Counted from the stretch's first letter, positions 1 through 11,734 are shown. The stretch is 64,000 nucleotides of DNA from Amborella trichopoda (GCF_000471905.2 NW_006499435.1:6004743-6068742); one strand, 5' to 3'. Program-made: numbers and translations. The notes: generated by a model not told the origin, from the sequence alone.

Positions 1-480
1 CGGCCAAGAAGGGTCGTAGGACCCAAGGGGAAAGAAAGGGGCAATGATGTAATAAGTGAAATTATTTGGGTTTATTTTAATTGTTATTTCTTTATTTCTT
101 TAGGGGTAATTTTAATCATTTATTTTAAATTAATAATGGGTGTCTATGATTAAATAGGATGTATTTTGTAGGAGCTTTTTAGGGTTATGAGTTATTTAAG
201 TATTCGAGGGTTTGGGGAGTTAGATTGTTATTTTTTAAGATAACTTTTCATGAATAAACTTTGGAGGTGGATTCTTCAAAGTTTTGTGATTTTTCCTTCT
301 TTTTCTACTCTTAATTCTCTTTAAGGGTTGTTCTTTAGAGGAGTTTGTGATTTTTCTTTCTTTCTCTACTCTTATTCTCTTTAAGGCTTGTTCTTTAGAG
401 GACTCTGCAAATTAACGTAGTGAAAAATCTACCCTAATTTGCATCAAAGTTTCAACAGAGTTCATAAAAAAAAATATGGA
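1..480. repeat. Possible LTR-retrotransposon remnant in CBP80 intron
   Basis: AT-rich DNA that would lie inside the first coding-region intron of the minus-strand CBP80 gene. It begins with a purine-rich stretch and contains two adjacent copies of a 61-bp unit (about 283-404, each with a TTTGTGATTTTT start and a TTCTTTAGAGGA end). The layout resembles the end of a retrotransposon and its LTR, but no terminal TG...CA pair, primer site or open reading frame was identified. The identification is weak; the 61-bp duplication itself is seen directly. Confidence 0.3.
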
Positions 481-491
481 GGTATACTCAC

Positions 492-577
492 AATGTGATC
501 TTCAATATCAGAGTTTCCACCGTATTCAGGACATTTATCTCCAATTCTGAGGAGAAAACTTCGCCAGCTGCTCATCT
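492..577 (-). CDS. CBP80: Nuclear cap-binding protein large subunit, first coding exon (partial gene)
   Basis: Partial gene on the minus strand. The start ATG is at 575-573 and 28 codons follow (MSSWRSFLLRIGDK, then CPEYGG and ending DHI) before a GTGAGT donor at 491-486; the rest lies left of the window. CBP80/ABH1 proteins of plants start with a very similar M-S-x-W-x-x-L-L-L-R-I-G-x-K-x-P-E-Y-G block followed by a DHIETCFG motif, and this exon ends right after DHI, in phase 0. CBP80 is the MIF4G-type scaffold of the nuclear cap-binding complex, pairs with CBP20 on m7G caps, and acts in splicing, miRNA processing and export; in Arabidopsis its loss alters ABA response. The acceptor is a CAG at 580-578. 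The exon is too short for the ORF finder. The call rests on memory of the family N-terminus, so it is strong but not certain. Confidence 0.82.
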
Positions 578-798
578 CTGTAACTAAAACAAATTGCGGG
601 TTAAGCGATTCTGATAACCACCAGCATGGGGGAAAAGCAAAAAGGTGTTTTTTTTCTGTTTTGAAAATTTAGAGTCGAGCGCATTGGTTATCAAGTTCCA
701 AAATTAGGTCAGTTTTTTTACATGATTGTTGCATATGAAAGAGAAAAAGAGGCCAAAAAATAAACGAATTGAGGAACAGAAAGAAAGAAAAGCGTCAC

Positions 799-900
799 CT
801 TGCTTCGCTGTTTGAAGAGAGAGAGGGAGAAGCAGCCGAAGTGCAGAAGCAGCACGCACGGAAGAGAGTAGCCGTAAGAGTGGGGCGATAATAAGGGACA
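799..900 (-). other. Probable 5' untranslated exon of CBP80
   Basis: On the minus strand a pyrimidine-rich, CTCTCT-containing leader-like stretch ends at 799 with an AAG followed by a GTGACG donor. The next acceptor in the right place is the CAG just before the CBP80 start codon, giving a 221-nt leader intron (578-798). Leader introns are common in plant housekeeping genes. The transcription start cannot be placed; the 900 boundary is approximate. Confidence 0.45.
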
Positions 901-2049
901 ACCGGATATCTCTTGTATAATCCGCGATGAGTTTTTTTATATTGCAAAAGTATAATAAGATAAAATCATTTAGGGTCAAGGGATCCAAAAATTTCGTAAA
1001 TACGAGCCTATTTACGGTATAATGATCTTTTTAAGCCTGATTTAAAAAACGAATCCCCAAATATCAGTTTGGATCGGTGAATCAACGGATCGGATCTTTA
1101 TTTTGTTGTGTGGAAAAATAGTAAACTGGTAAAACAAATAGTAAATCGGCCAAAAACTAGAATCATTTTTTTACTGGAGTCCGTTGTTTATATATATATA
1201 TATGGGGAATTGGAATGGGTGACCAATGATTAATTTTTGGGTCAGATAGGATAATTCCGTGCCAACTTGGTTGTGGTTTAAAAAATAGATTGATGCCCAG
1301 GGCATCCAAAAAATCCATCGAATAGGAAATTTATCGAGTCGGTAGGATGTGGTTTTCAAAAAAATTCAAAAAAATTATTATAATATTATGTTTTAAAAAT
1401 CCAATAAAAAATGGAAGTACTACATCAATAACTTTTATTTTTTTTTCATCAATATACGAATATTGAGATGTTCTTTCCTATATAAAAATTTTCATCAAAT
1501 ATTTATTAAAACCTACCGAAAATACATTGAAATTAAAATGATGTGATATGTATATGATCGGATATATATGTATGTCTATTTTCCATGATGGAGATATTGT
1601 AACATGGTTTACCATAGTAACAGGAGTTATTTGCAACATAGATAAAAACATATCATATCCAATAAAAGCTATTGGAGACGAATTTCATACGAGTGGTGGA
1701 CTATGTGGTATTCGTTTACCAGTATGGACGGAATTCAGTAGTAAGGGTTCGACTTTTTCAATTAAAACAAAGCATGCCCAAAATCTCAAAATACATTAAA
1801 AATTAGCCCAAAATCTCAAAATACATTAAAAATTATATTGGATTTATTTATATTATATCTACCTCAAAATACATTTAAAAATTAGATTTGAAATCTTTAT
1901 ATATTTATATAGTAAAGATTTGTCTAAGGCGTCAACCTCATGCTATAAAATATGTGGATATGTATACATTGAAATCTAAAAAATTATCGATTTCTATTAA
2001 ATCTAAACAAAAAATCTACACAGGTTTGAATATATATATATATATAAGA
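901..2049. other. AT-rich intergenic DNA
   Basis: Upstream flank of CBP80. It holds an (AT) run at about 1189-1203 and another near 2031-2045. The two short open frames here have no recognisable domain and compositional features of random AT-rich DNA. No gene or structured repeat was seen. Confidence 0.5.
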
Positions 2050-2246
2050 GTAATGATCATATAGGACCTTCTCCTATCCATGTGTGTAGGACTCCAAATG
2101 GTCACCATTAAAATTAGCACGGATCTTTAAAAACATTATCACATGGATGTAGGATTTTATTTTTCTAGAGATCCGTATCAACTTTGATAGTGATCTTTTG
2201 GAAGTCCTACATATATGGGTGGGAAAGGGTCCTATAGGATCATTTA
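2050..2246. mobile_element. Palindromic MITE, family P, copy 1
   Basis: A 197-bp element that is almost a full palindrome. The left arm opens with TAATGATCATATAGGACC and the right arm closes with GGTCCTATAGGATCATTTA; both arms carry a TGTAGGACT-type block and a GGATCT block at matching distances, so the inverted repeats run about 85 bp each. A second copy with the same arms lies at 62637-62826. No coding capacity. The superfamily was not settled because target duplications are blurred by the flanking TA repeats. Confidence 0.75.
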
Positions 2247-2350
2247 TATATATAAAATAAAAATAAATGGAAATATCATATTAATTATTAATATTAAGTA
2301 CATAAATTGAAATTTTAATTGAGTGTCATTTACAACTCCTAATTATTTAT

Positions 2351-2531
2351 AGGAATTATACAATGAGACAATTTAAATCCGATAGTTCGGTGTTTCATAA
2401 AGTTCGAAAAAAAAAATTGAACTTTGAGTTTGGGTAGTGGAATTATTGCAGCCACCCAATATAACATTCAATGATCAAGATTAATTGTGATCATTTTATA
2501 CAAAAGATAAATAGTCTTATTGTATAATTTT
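2351..2531. mobile_element. Palindromic MITE, family A, copy 1 (short)
   Basis: Starts with an AATTATACAATGAGAC block and ends with the inverted counterpart ATAGTCTTATTGTATAATT. The inner right arm keeps the family signature (ATTAATTGTGATCATTTTATACAAAAG). It is the shortest of six copies found in this window and has lost part of its centre and left arm. Confidence 0.65.
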
Positions 2532-3500
2532 TTTTATATAAAATAACATTCCTACGCCAATGAAACACAAAAACATCCGTGGTCAAAAGTTTAAAATCAG
2601 TGTTTCCTACCCATTTTTATAAACCGAAAAGTTTTAGGCATCCCCAAAAGAAAAGCTCCTCTATTTATAGCCCAATAGCCCAATAATTTAAACACATTTG
2701 ATCTCGGCCAGTGGATTCCATAACAATTATCGGATCTTTACTATCTTTTATTTTCTTTGTAAAAATTTATTGGATATTCATAGTCCAAAAATATATTGGG
2801 CGACTAGCACATTTGAATGAAGGTGGAACCATGGATTCCAAAAGACTTTTCAGATTTTTACCATCCAATTTTTTTTAAAAGTTTCGGATATTGAAAATCT
2901 AAAAATATTTTCGGCCCGGAGCACAACATTTGATCCGAGATCCAAAAAATTTCAACTTTCACCACTTAATTTATGGATATTAAAAATTTGGGCAAATAGG
3001 TCATTTCAAAAAATATGTGAAAAACGTGTACGAAGGTAATATTAGATAAAATTTAGGTAGTTTAACATAAATCATAGTGGAGATATGCATAAATTTTTTT
3101 TCTATAAGTCTCAATATAGAAAAGAAAAGTGTACACGTTTGGATAGAAAGTTTGACTATGTGATCAAGCACGGTGTATACAAATTAAAAAATTTCTTATT
3201 TTTTTTATTCTTACACCCGCAATACCACTTACAATATCCAATTACAAATCAATAACTCTTGAAACAAATAAATAAATTAAAATAAACATGGTTCTCACTT
3301 GCTACCCCATTTAATACAAATCATTAAATAAAAACCTTAAAGCATTGCTTTATGGGAAGATAATATTTTAAAGAAATAAAATTGTCGGATATTATTTGGA
3401 ATTACTACACCCCGAGTCTCGTCCTTACGATGATACTTGGGATCTATAATTGGTCTCTTGATTATCCTATATATGAAAAATCCTCTCGGATATCAATTTA
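2532..3500. other. AT-rich intergenic DNA, nothing recognised
   Basis: No open frame of note, no inverted-repeat element and no tandem array was seen. A few short phrases on 'rest of line' scale recur (for example the GGATATTxAAAA type near 2770, 2885 and 2975), which suggests an old degenerate duplication, but the alignment is too weak to annotate. Confidence 0.4.
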
Positions 3501-3519
3501 GAACTAACTATCTAATGCT

Positions 3520-4200
3520 TAAATGAATTCTCGTGCCAAAACTCTCTCAATGGGTTATGGATCTCAATTTAAAATCAACTTGCCTTGTATAGCTCAAGCC
3601 CCTTCAAATTGATATTTGGTTATCGATTTCAATTTAGAACCAACTCTGCCTTATACTGCTCAAGCCCCTTTGAATTTATATTTGGAGAGATGAGAGATAT
3701 ATCTACTAGCCAACCTTAGCTTGGGGGTGCCACTAGATTGATCTTTGGAGATATGAGAGATAGATCTACTAGCTAACCTTAGCTTGGGTGTGCCACTAGA
3801 TTGATACTTAGAGAGATGAGAGATAGATCAAAGAGAGAGATCTACTAACCCCTTTGACTTGAGAGAGATTATTGGGAGGGTCCTTTTTGGCTTGAGAGAG
3901 ATTTTGGTTGTAGCGTGCCCCGTAGGAAAACTTGGGAGAGATCTTGAAGCATTGGAAGAGATTTTGGTTGGAGCGTGACCAGTAGAAAAACTTGGAAAAA
4001 ATATTTGAAGCCCCATTGGGAGAGATCTTGAAGCATTGGAAGAGATTTTGGTTGGAGCGTGCCAGTAGAAAAACTTGGGAGAGATATTTGAAGCCCCATT
4101 GGGAGAGATCTTGAAGGTTAAATAAACTTCAGAGAGATATTTGAAGCCCCATTGAGAGAGATATTGAAGCCCCATTGAGAGAGATATTGAAGCCCTAGGT
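3520..4200. repeat. Compound degenerate minisatellite
   Basis: Three neighbouring degenerate tandem arrays. At 3545-3690 a unit of about 80 bp containing TCAATTTA and CTCAAGCCCCTT occurs twice. At 3684-3830 a 63-bp unit containing ATCTACTAGC, AACCTTAGCTTGG and GCCACTAGATTGAT occurs twice plus a partial copy. At 3840-4195 a purine-rich set of units built from GGGAGAGATCTTGAAG, GGAAGAGATTTTGGTTG, GCGTG and GAAGCCCCATTG recurs in mixed order. The open frames that cross it on the minus strand are by-products of the repeat. Confidence 0.75.
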
Positions 4201-4537
4201 GAGGCGTGTTACCTATAGATACATATTTGAGAGACAGAAAAACCATTATAGAGAAACAAGAATAGAGATTTTATGAAGTACGAGAGCCGTCTTTTTATAC
4301 ATTTTATATGCATTGGGTTTTCCTCAATTCGTAGGGTGAGAGATTTAAGTCATCAATTTATTTGATCGATCATCAAGATTAAAAGAGATGAGCTAGATCA
4401 TTCATTTCACATATCTATTCCCATCAAATTTTAAAATAAATAAAGTAATTCATTTCTATTTAAGTATATCAAATCCTTATTTATTGGATCAAACAAGGGG
4501 ATAACTATCATCCAATTTTGATAAAACATCAATCCCA

Positions 4538-4600
4538 ATGGTGGGGTGTGAGACCCTTTTGGGGTCACACTTGGCCCCACCCAATCCATACATTTTTAAA
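4538..4600. repeat. Imperfect hairpin
   Basis: GGTGGGGTGTGAGACC and GGTCACACTTGGCCCCACC face each other across a CTTTTG-type loop, giving a GC-rich imperfect stem of about 18 bp in otherwise AT-rich DNA. It may be a remnant of a transposon end; no partner or target duplication was found. Confidence 0.5.
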
Positions 4601-5734
4601 TTTGGGCCCCACGAGGGTCCTATATGTTTTTTTTTTAATTTTTTAATTTTGTATTTAGAAATTTTAAATCTTTATATTTTATTTAAACTATTGGAAAATT
4701 AATTTATCATAATTTATACATCCAAATGACAAAAATAAAATATCAAAAAACTCACAAAAATTCAAATACATAATATGAAAACCATATAACATAAAACCAA
4801 TTAAAATTAATTAATTTTGATGGGAATTAGATCCATTAGATCTATGAACTTATCAATATACAAGAGCACTCTACTTTAAACTGCAGACCACGATCCACTT
4901 AGCTTTCTCAAATTGACCCATCAATTCCTATGACACACAGTCATGGATGGAGCGCTAAAGTCAACTAATAGACTAAGAGATACAATCCTAGTTTATAGAT
5001 TTCAGGTTTTTTCTAGAGACAAAAAAAAAATCGTACCACTAAAGTCAGCCAATAGAATAAGGGATGCAATTATACTTTATGGATTTCAGGTTCTCCCCTG
5101 AAGACAAAAAAAAAATCATGGTCATCTATATTATAATGCAACCATGACTATATGGTGCACATAGGTAATCTCTCACACATGTACGCGCTTTATCCTCATT
5201 AGCGAATCTCAATACGGCTATCTATGTATGTGATATGTGATGATATAACGATGAAGGTTTTAGCCATGTCTCTAAAGGCTATTCATCACACGTATTAACC
5301 GCACAGTTCATCGGCTCTCATTTGGATAGATTCCGACATCGTCACGAGCTAACTCTTATTGATAGATCATCATGCCCAGGTATATTGGGTTTTTCCAAAT
5401 TCGACTCGCGTAGCACGTCGGGCTTAATCCGAATATCAACAAATCACATTTGCCGAATATAGTCCACAAAAGGATCAGACTCCCACTGAGTTTATGTTTC
5501 ACTATAAAAAATGCTCTCTCATAAGGTCGTCAAATGCCACATAAACCAACAAGAACCGGATATAATAAAAAAAATTATTATATATTTTGAAATTCAAATT
5601 CGGGCAGATCGGATATATGGAGCATCGACCACTAAACTAGGGACTGTCCAGTTCAGGTGGGACACCGGGCTATTGGACACCTTTTTTCTATGTGTATTAT
5701 TTCAAATAATGCTCTTACTATGGTGATTATTTTT
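4601..5734. repeat. Unclassified repeat-like intergenic DNA with an 84-bp duplication
   Basis: Two copies of an 84-bp unit lie at about 4952-5035 and 5036-5118; both read CTAAAGTCA, then GATTTCAGGTT, then a GACAAAAAAAAAATC run. The following 400 bp (to about 5500) is richer in G+C than its surroundings and has the look of an old retrotransposon LTR in reverse orientation, but no LTR end was proved. The remainder holds nothing recognised. Confidence 0.4.
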
Positions 5735-5890
5735 ATTTTATTAACATGATTCTTTATGTTCTTAATAATTTATTGGATACAAGAAACTAAAATTTGTTAT
5801 AGCACCAAATAATGCTTTTTGGTCTTTTATTAACATGATATTTTTTGTTCTTAATAATTTATTGGAGACAAAAAAAACTAAAATTTGTCA
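5735..5890. repeat. 89-bp tandem duplication
   Basis: Two diverged copies starting with ATTAACATGAT and continuing through TTCTTAATAATTTATTGGA to an AAACTAAAATTTGT end, at about 5738 and 5827. The copy lies immediately upstream of the APD-like gene leader and may overlap its promoter. Confidence 0.65.
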
Positions 5891-6040
5891 ACGAATTATT
5901 GGAGTGTAAACAACAAAAGTGAGTGAGAGAGAGAGAGACAGTGGGTTGTTTAGCGGTCACCTACCATTCTGTTTCCAACTGCCGTTCCTCCACCAGAAGG
6001 AAGGGAGGAGAAGGATCCCTGCTGCTATATTCACCTGAAT

Positions 6041-6121
6041 ATGAGGAAAAAGAAGAAGGGGAGAAGGAATAAGCAGATGGCTACGCCGCTGGGGTTATTC
6101 AGGCACCCATCAGAATTCTGA
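6041..6121 (+). other. Upstream open reading frame (26 codons) in the APD-like leader
   Basis: An ATG at 6041 opens a frame of 26 codons ending with TGA at 6119-6121. A second in-frame ATG lies at 6077. The peptide starts with a very basic MRKKKKGRR run. The last codons are supplied by the first 5S-like segment, which also provides the stop. If the transcript starts upstream of 6041 this frame would be met before the main start at 6271 and could lower its translation. Whether it is in the mRNA is not shown by sequence alone. Confidence 0.45.
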
Positions 6122-6202
6122 AGTTAAGCTTGTTTGGTGCAATTGCCACATTCAGCAATGCACCTGATCTTATTAGAACTCTCAAGTTAAGCATGCTTCG
6201 GC
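6100..6202 (+). repeat. Two decayed 5S rRNA-like segments in tandem
   Basis: Segment A (about 6100-6140) contains CCCATCAGAA and AAGTTAAGCTTG; segment B (about 6155-6202) contains AATGCACCTGATC, TTAGAACTCTCAAG and TTAAGCATGCTTCGGC. Both match the same stretch of plant 5S rRNA, around bases 22-70 (TAATGCACCGGATCCCATCA, then AGAACTCC, then AGTTAAGCGTGCTTGGGC), by my recall of that molecule. Segment B differs at roughly 8 of 47 positions, segment A at roughly 6 of 40. The 5S 5' end and the region of the C box are missing or unrecognisable, so neither is a working 5S gene. They may come from 5S rDNA, a 5S-derived SINE, or be a structured mimic. Confidence 0.7.
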
Positions 6203-6270
6203 CATTGCCCATACTGGAGAATGCAGATGGATGAATAGATAGATAGATGTGTATAGGGGAGGGGCATTGA

Positions 6271-9200
6271 ATGGCGGCGGAAATGCCTTCTTCTTCTGCA
6301 GCAGCTTTAGAACCTTACACATCTGCTTCTGCTGTTTCTTTGCAGGGGGACCTTGTTCTCGGTGTAGACAATACTTTCGACATTAGTGATAGTAATAATC
6401 ATGCCTCCTCTTCTAATTTTCTTCCTCCTTCTCACCAAGAACCGTCATCGATATCAGGTCTGTCATATAGATTGAATCTGTCCATCTATCCTTCTTCGGA
6501 GGTGCCCCAGGAGCTGCGGGATGATGCTTGGTCATGCCTCGTCATTCTTCTCACCTTTTGGTTCTTTGGTACTTCTGTATTCTCTTTTTCTCTCGATATC
6601 ATTATCTGTCGTACCATTACACTATTAGTACTCTGGTTTTGATGTTAGTATTATTCCATTATGCTATTAGTACTTTAGTTTTTATGTTTACTGTTATCCA
6701 TTATGCTATTAGTGATCTTGTTTTGATACACATGCTCTTAACCTTATTACTCTCTGTGCAATGGGCATCAGCAGTGTCGATGACACTCATTCTTGGCTTT
6801 TATGGATCTGTTGATCTCCATCTTACCCCTAATTACTCCCGCCTTTTGCGAGCTAATTCGTTCTTTGTACAGGAAATGAAGGTATTGAATGCCGCATTCC
6901 GTGCTATCTTTGAATGGGTGGTTGGGTTTTGCTGAGTTGATGCTCGATTGGCTTTGAATTCGTGTGTGTTTGCAGGTGAAATCAGAGAGCAAACAAGGAC
7001 CGATGCTCTATGGGTTCTTGACTGTCCCTCCTTTGGATATTGAGACATGGTGGAGCGAAAGCTATAATGTCTCCATACCGTCCAATTCCCACATGGCATG
7101 TCCATCCCTTCGATCCCCTACCTTCAACTTTCTTCCTGTGTACGAACGAACATCTTTAACCTGAAATTTCATTTCCGTCTCTGTCCAGGATTGGAACTTC
7201 TATCTAAACAGTGGCGCCGAACTCAATGTTTCTTACACTGTGGAAACTAATAATATTTCTCAGCTGTACCTGATAATAGCCAAAGGTAATCCTATCCATT
7301 GCTATAGAATAAATAGGAGTGTGACTTTTAAATCTGTTACTACTTTAATTTTATCTTTCTCCCAATTTACTAAATCTCTCCCTCTCTTTTTATCTTTCTA
7401 AACTGTCATCCCTAGGATCTCTTAAAAATCTGTTTATTTTTTATACAATCCAATAATAAAGTTATGAAAAAAAATGCATCCATCTCTCCTGAAAAACCTT
7501 TTTATAGTTTATTCAAATCTTGATTTGAAAAGATAATCAATTATGAAGAAGAATTAAGAGTGAAGAAAAGTGAAGAAGTAATGAAAATTTTAGAAGGAGG
7601 ATCTTAAATGTACGTATGCCTGCCAAAAATAGGAATTATAAAAATAGGAATTTCTATAATAGTTCAGCTTAATCCCCCCACCCCCAACAACAAAAAAAAC
7701 AATAATATACAAATCAAAATAAAAACAATAAGAAAAGGTTAGTTAGAAACTAAATTGCTATAAAAAAAAATTAAACACTATTCTCAATTAAACAAAATGG
7801 CAAAATTTTTAATTACATATTTCAATATTATTTTTCATCTAAACTTTCAGCAAGATCATTGTGCAATGTACATGCCATTAGTTAGTGTAATTGTATTCAT
7901 GCTTTCACATGACTATTTCCGACATCTTCTAAATGCCAAATATGAAAAGAAAATGCATATTTTTTTATCCATATTTATATTATTTGTATTTAGATGAGAT
8001 ACACCATAATGGCTGGACTTATTGGATCATTACTCACTTGACCTGATCTGATTATTTTGATTGATTCTACTTACACACATCTTGAATGCAATTTGGGTTG
8101 CCAGATCTAAAAGCATGCCAAATTGTTGGACCCAGACTCCTCTGAGATGTGTGTACAACTCGCGGCATATAATTTATATTTGAAAAACGTGGAAATGTTA
8201 TACAATTTCTTTTTATATTAATTTGACGTATTTGGAAAAGATTGGTGAGTGTTTTTTTCCATAATCACTATTTTTATATTTTCCCTTTCTTGGAATTTTT
8301 TTAAAATGTCCTAAACTAGAAATCGTTTTTTTCTAAATCCAAATTTTCTCTTTTTAAAGCTCGTTTCAAATTTTCTCTTTTTACTTTTGCTATAGTTTAT
8401 TTTTTACATTTTTCCCTTTCTTTTTTTTCTTTTTTTAATTCTTTTAGGGCCTTTTGGCATCCTCAAGACACAGCCGAGTAACTCACCTCGGCCAAAGGCG
8501 AGTCCCTTGGCTGAGGTGAGTCCTGGCACACTGGTTGGACCTGACCAACTAATTCTGATTATGCTCTATTGAATCCCCTGGCTCCATTTCTTCCTTTGCG
8601 CACTCATCTTGAAGAGAGGGTTTCCATCAAAAAGTTTATGTTATTTCTTGTCATTCTTGTCCATCACAAGCTATGATACACTTCAATAGTTTACAATATT
8701 TGAAGAGCCTTAACAGCCACATGCACTGATAGCATCATATGGAGGAAGCAAATCCTCAAGGAATACAATGTGATTAATGGAAACATAAAGTTTCAAAGTG
8801 GTTCGAACTTCTCTTAGTTTATCGAATCGACGACACATGATTCAGAAATACAACCGTTATGTTAGTCATTCTTGTCATGTAACTGATTTATAAATTCTGT
8901 TTCTTGCTTAAACCATCTTTACCATGGTGACCTCTAGATGGATGTTTCTCTTTCTTTTTGATAAAATGCTAGATGGTTGCTTCTAACAATATGGGAAGCG
9001 AAATCATTCTTGTCCCACTATTTTGCTTGTAACTTTGACTGAAGCATGATGTATAAAAATGAATGTTCACTCACCCAAACCTATAAAGATTTATTGTAAC
9101 TTCATAGCACTCTGTTTGTGTGTGTGTGTGTGTGAACAAATGAATCGAAAAAGAAAAGCACATATCCTAATCAAGATAAAACAAGAAAACAAAAAACATA

Positions 9201-11702
9201 GCATTAATCAAAATAGTTGTGAAGGGGGCTAGTTAGATTACTCTCAAAATATCAGGAAATCTCATGATATTTATGCTCATGTGCAGGCAAAGAAAGTCTC
9301 GCCGAATGGATCGAGTATCCATCATACCCTAATACCACATTGTCATGGAACATTATTGATGGTAAATATTTTTTGCATCATTTGACAATAGACAACATGC
9401 ATGTGCATTTTTTTGCATCATTGGACAAGGATAAATGCATGTGCATGCTGTGTATCCTTAAATGATTATTTTGTTGAGAAGCACCCTCATTTTTCTAATG
9501 CATAGCAGGAACTGGCATTGTTCAAGAGAAAATTACCAGGGCATCTGATTACTATGTTGCAGTGGGAAATATGAATCCTGAGGATATAGAGGTATATCAC
9601 CCATGTTGCACGCGCACCATATTTTATGTAGTATACCATCATATGTAATATACCATTTTTCATGCATCAACCAGCTTGTTATACTTGCACCTAATATTTT
9701 TCTCCCTGAACCTCTAAAGTTAGGGGTGCGATACCTTTTTAAGATTCAAAATCATGATTTGCACAAAATCATTGAAGAGGGTGATTTTTTTCCCTCACTA
9801 AATAACAGATGATAGATGATATGACATTCTGCTGGAGACAATCAAATTTGTGTTAATAAAAAACCTTCTAAAAAATGTCTCCCTGTCATGTCCTGCTCCC
9901 AAGTGAAAATTGCTTCTTGACCCACATTTCATGTGCCCTCGTTTTTAGCTCAAGGATTTTATCTGACACACCAACTCCTGAACTCTATTCAAGTCCTAAT
10001 CATTATAAATCCCTATTTTTTATTTTAGTTAGCTTTAGTACATTTTATTTCAAGGGGAGGATAGAACTTCACTCTCAGGTCCATTTTAAGGCAATTTAAT
10101 GAGAGTAAGGATTATAAGACATTTAAATAACCAGAATTGGAAACTGCTAATGTTTACAGGAATGGCTTGGAAGTTGTGCTTGCAGCTTACAAATCCCTAT
10201 TATTTCTTGTATTTAGCTTTAGTACATTTATTTCAAGGGGGAGGCAGAACTTCACTGTTAGGTCCATTTTAAGGCAATTTAATGGGAGTAAGGATTATAA
10301 GACATTTAAATAACCAGACTCGGAAACTGCTAACATTTATAGGAATGGGTTGGAAGTCATGTGGTTCGGTTTTGGATAATGCTCTCGTATGTTTTCAGAT
10401 TACTAAACTGGTCATGATCAACAGGCAAAATCTGGTTTATGGATGTTGTGAGTTACGTTTGCCTTTTCTGCATCATCGTCATCTAACCATTTTCATATCA
10501 ATGAATCCTAGTAGTTATAATGCCTTTATGTGCCTCCCCATTGATAATTGGCTGATGCCATTCTCATCTTCATTTATCAGATTATACTGTTGATTTTGCA
10601 TTTTTTAACATTTATAAGCATCATTCTTACTAATGCATGTATTTCAGGTGCAGCTGGAGTTACAAATGAGGACATATATGTACAATACAAGCAATGCGTA
10701 TTACAAGTGTTCACTTGGCCATGAACTTTGCGGGTTGAAGCTTTTCATTCTGGGAGCAAATGCTGCTGTCCTCACAACACCAACTTTGAAACAGGTTCAA
10801 TTGGAGTGTAGGACCTCTGTTTTGTTTTTTTTTCTCTATCAACACCACTGATGTGGCTTAGCATATAATTTTGCTTTCAAAAAGAAATGCTTGCTGTTCT
10901 CGTTTCATGAAAACAAGGCACACCTGATAGAATGCCCTCACATCTATGACATAATTAACTTGGGCATGATATTCCAGTGATTGAAGTTTCATTTTGTTCT
11001 AGAAAAGCAATTAGAGTGTTAGAGAATTTTCTTATTGAAGAGGAACATAGCCCAGAGAACCTCTTAACTCTCATTTCTATATGCTATCTCGGGTGGAAAT
11101 ATTTTATTAGTTTTGTTTCTTATATTAGCGTTTCTTCTTCTGATGTCTCCAGGAGGGGCAAAGGGATGACTGGTATGTGAAACTCTCATATGGGCCAAGG
11201 TGGATCATGTATTTTATTGGCTCGGGTATGCACTCGTATTCTCGAGCCATTAACTTGTCCTAGTTGAACTCCTGATCTTATTATTATGCCTTGGCATCTG
11301 CAGGTGGAATGACAATCCTAATCTATCTGACCTTCAAGTCCATGTCTGGGTCCCTGTCAAGGGTGGCTGAATTCCAAGCCAGCAGGGAGGTGGCACCTGA
11401 AAGAATGCCTTTGCTAGCTCCCAAAGATGATGATAATTCGAGTTGTTGCTCATCTTTCGGCTCCTTCCTCTCTCACGATGAGGAAGAGTATGAGGGGAAG
11501 GTCGCAGCTGGATTGGGAGAAGGGAACCACAGTCAAGAAGGTGGTGAGACGAGCAATCTACGACGTCTCTGTGTGATATGCTTCGATGCCCCGAGAGACT
11601 GCTTCTTCCTTCCCTGTGGTCATTGTGCAGCCTGTTTTACGTGTGGCTCTAGGTCCTTTTCCTCTTTTCCACTCTAAGCTTCATCCACTTCCAAGAGTGT
11701 TT

Positions 11703-11734
<32 letters not shown>

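Larger units (their letters stand above)
5925..6270 (+). promoter_or_regulatory. Leader and proximal promoter of the APD-like gene
   Basis: A GA-repeat (GAGAGAGAGAGA near 5927) and a purine-rich stretch at 5995-6075 precede the coding start at 6271. The region carries an upstream open frame (6041-6121) and two 5S-rRNA-like segments (6100-6202), described separately. The transcription start was not located, so how much of this is transcribed is inferred. Confidence 0.5.

Noticed and set aside
3828-4175. A 115-residue repetitive protein on the minus strand
   Set aside because: It is the translation of a degenerate minisatellite with no start context or homologue that I recognise.
6100-6202. 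A functional 5S rRNA gene
   Set aside because: Only the middle third of the molecule is matched; the 5' end and the C box are missing and there are many changes.
6100-6202. The P5SM exon of a TFIIIA gene
   Set aside because: No zinc-finger exon of TFIIIA was found nearby; the following gene is clearly an APD-like RING ligase.
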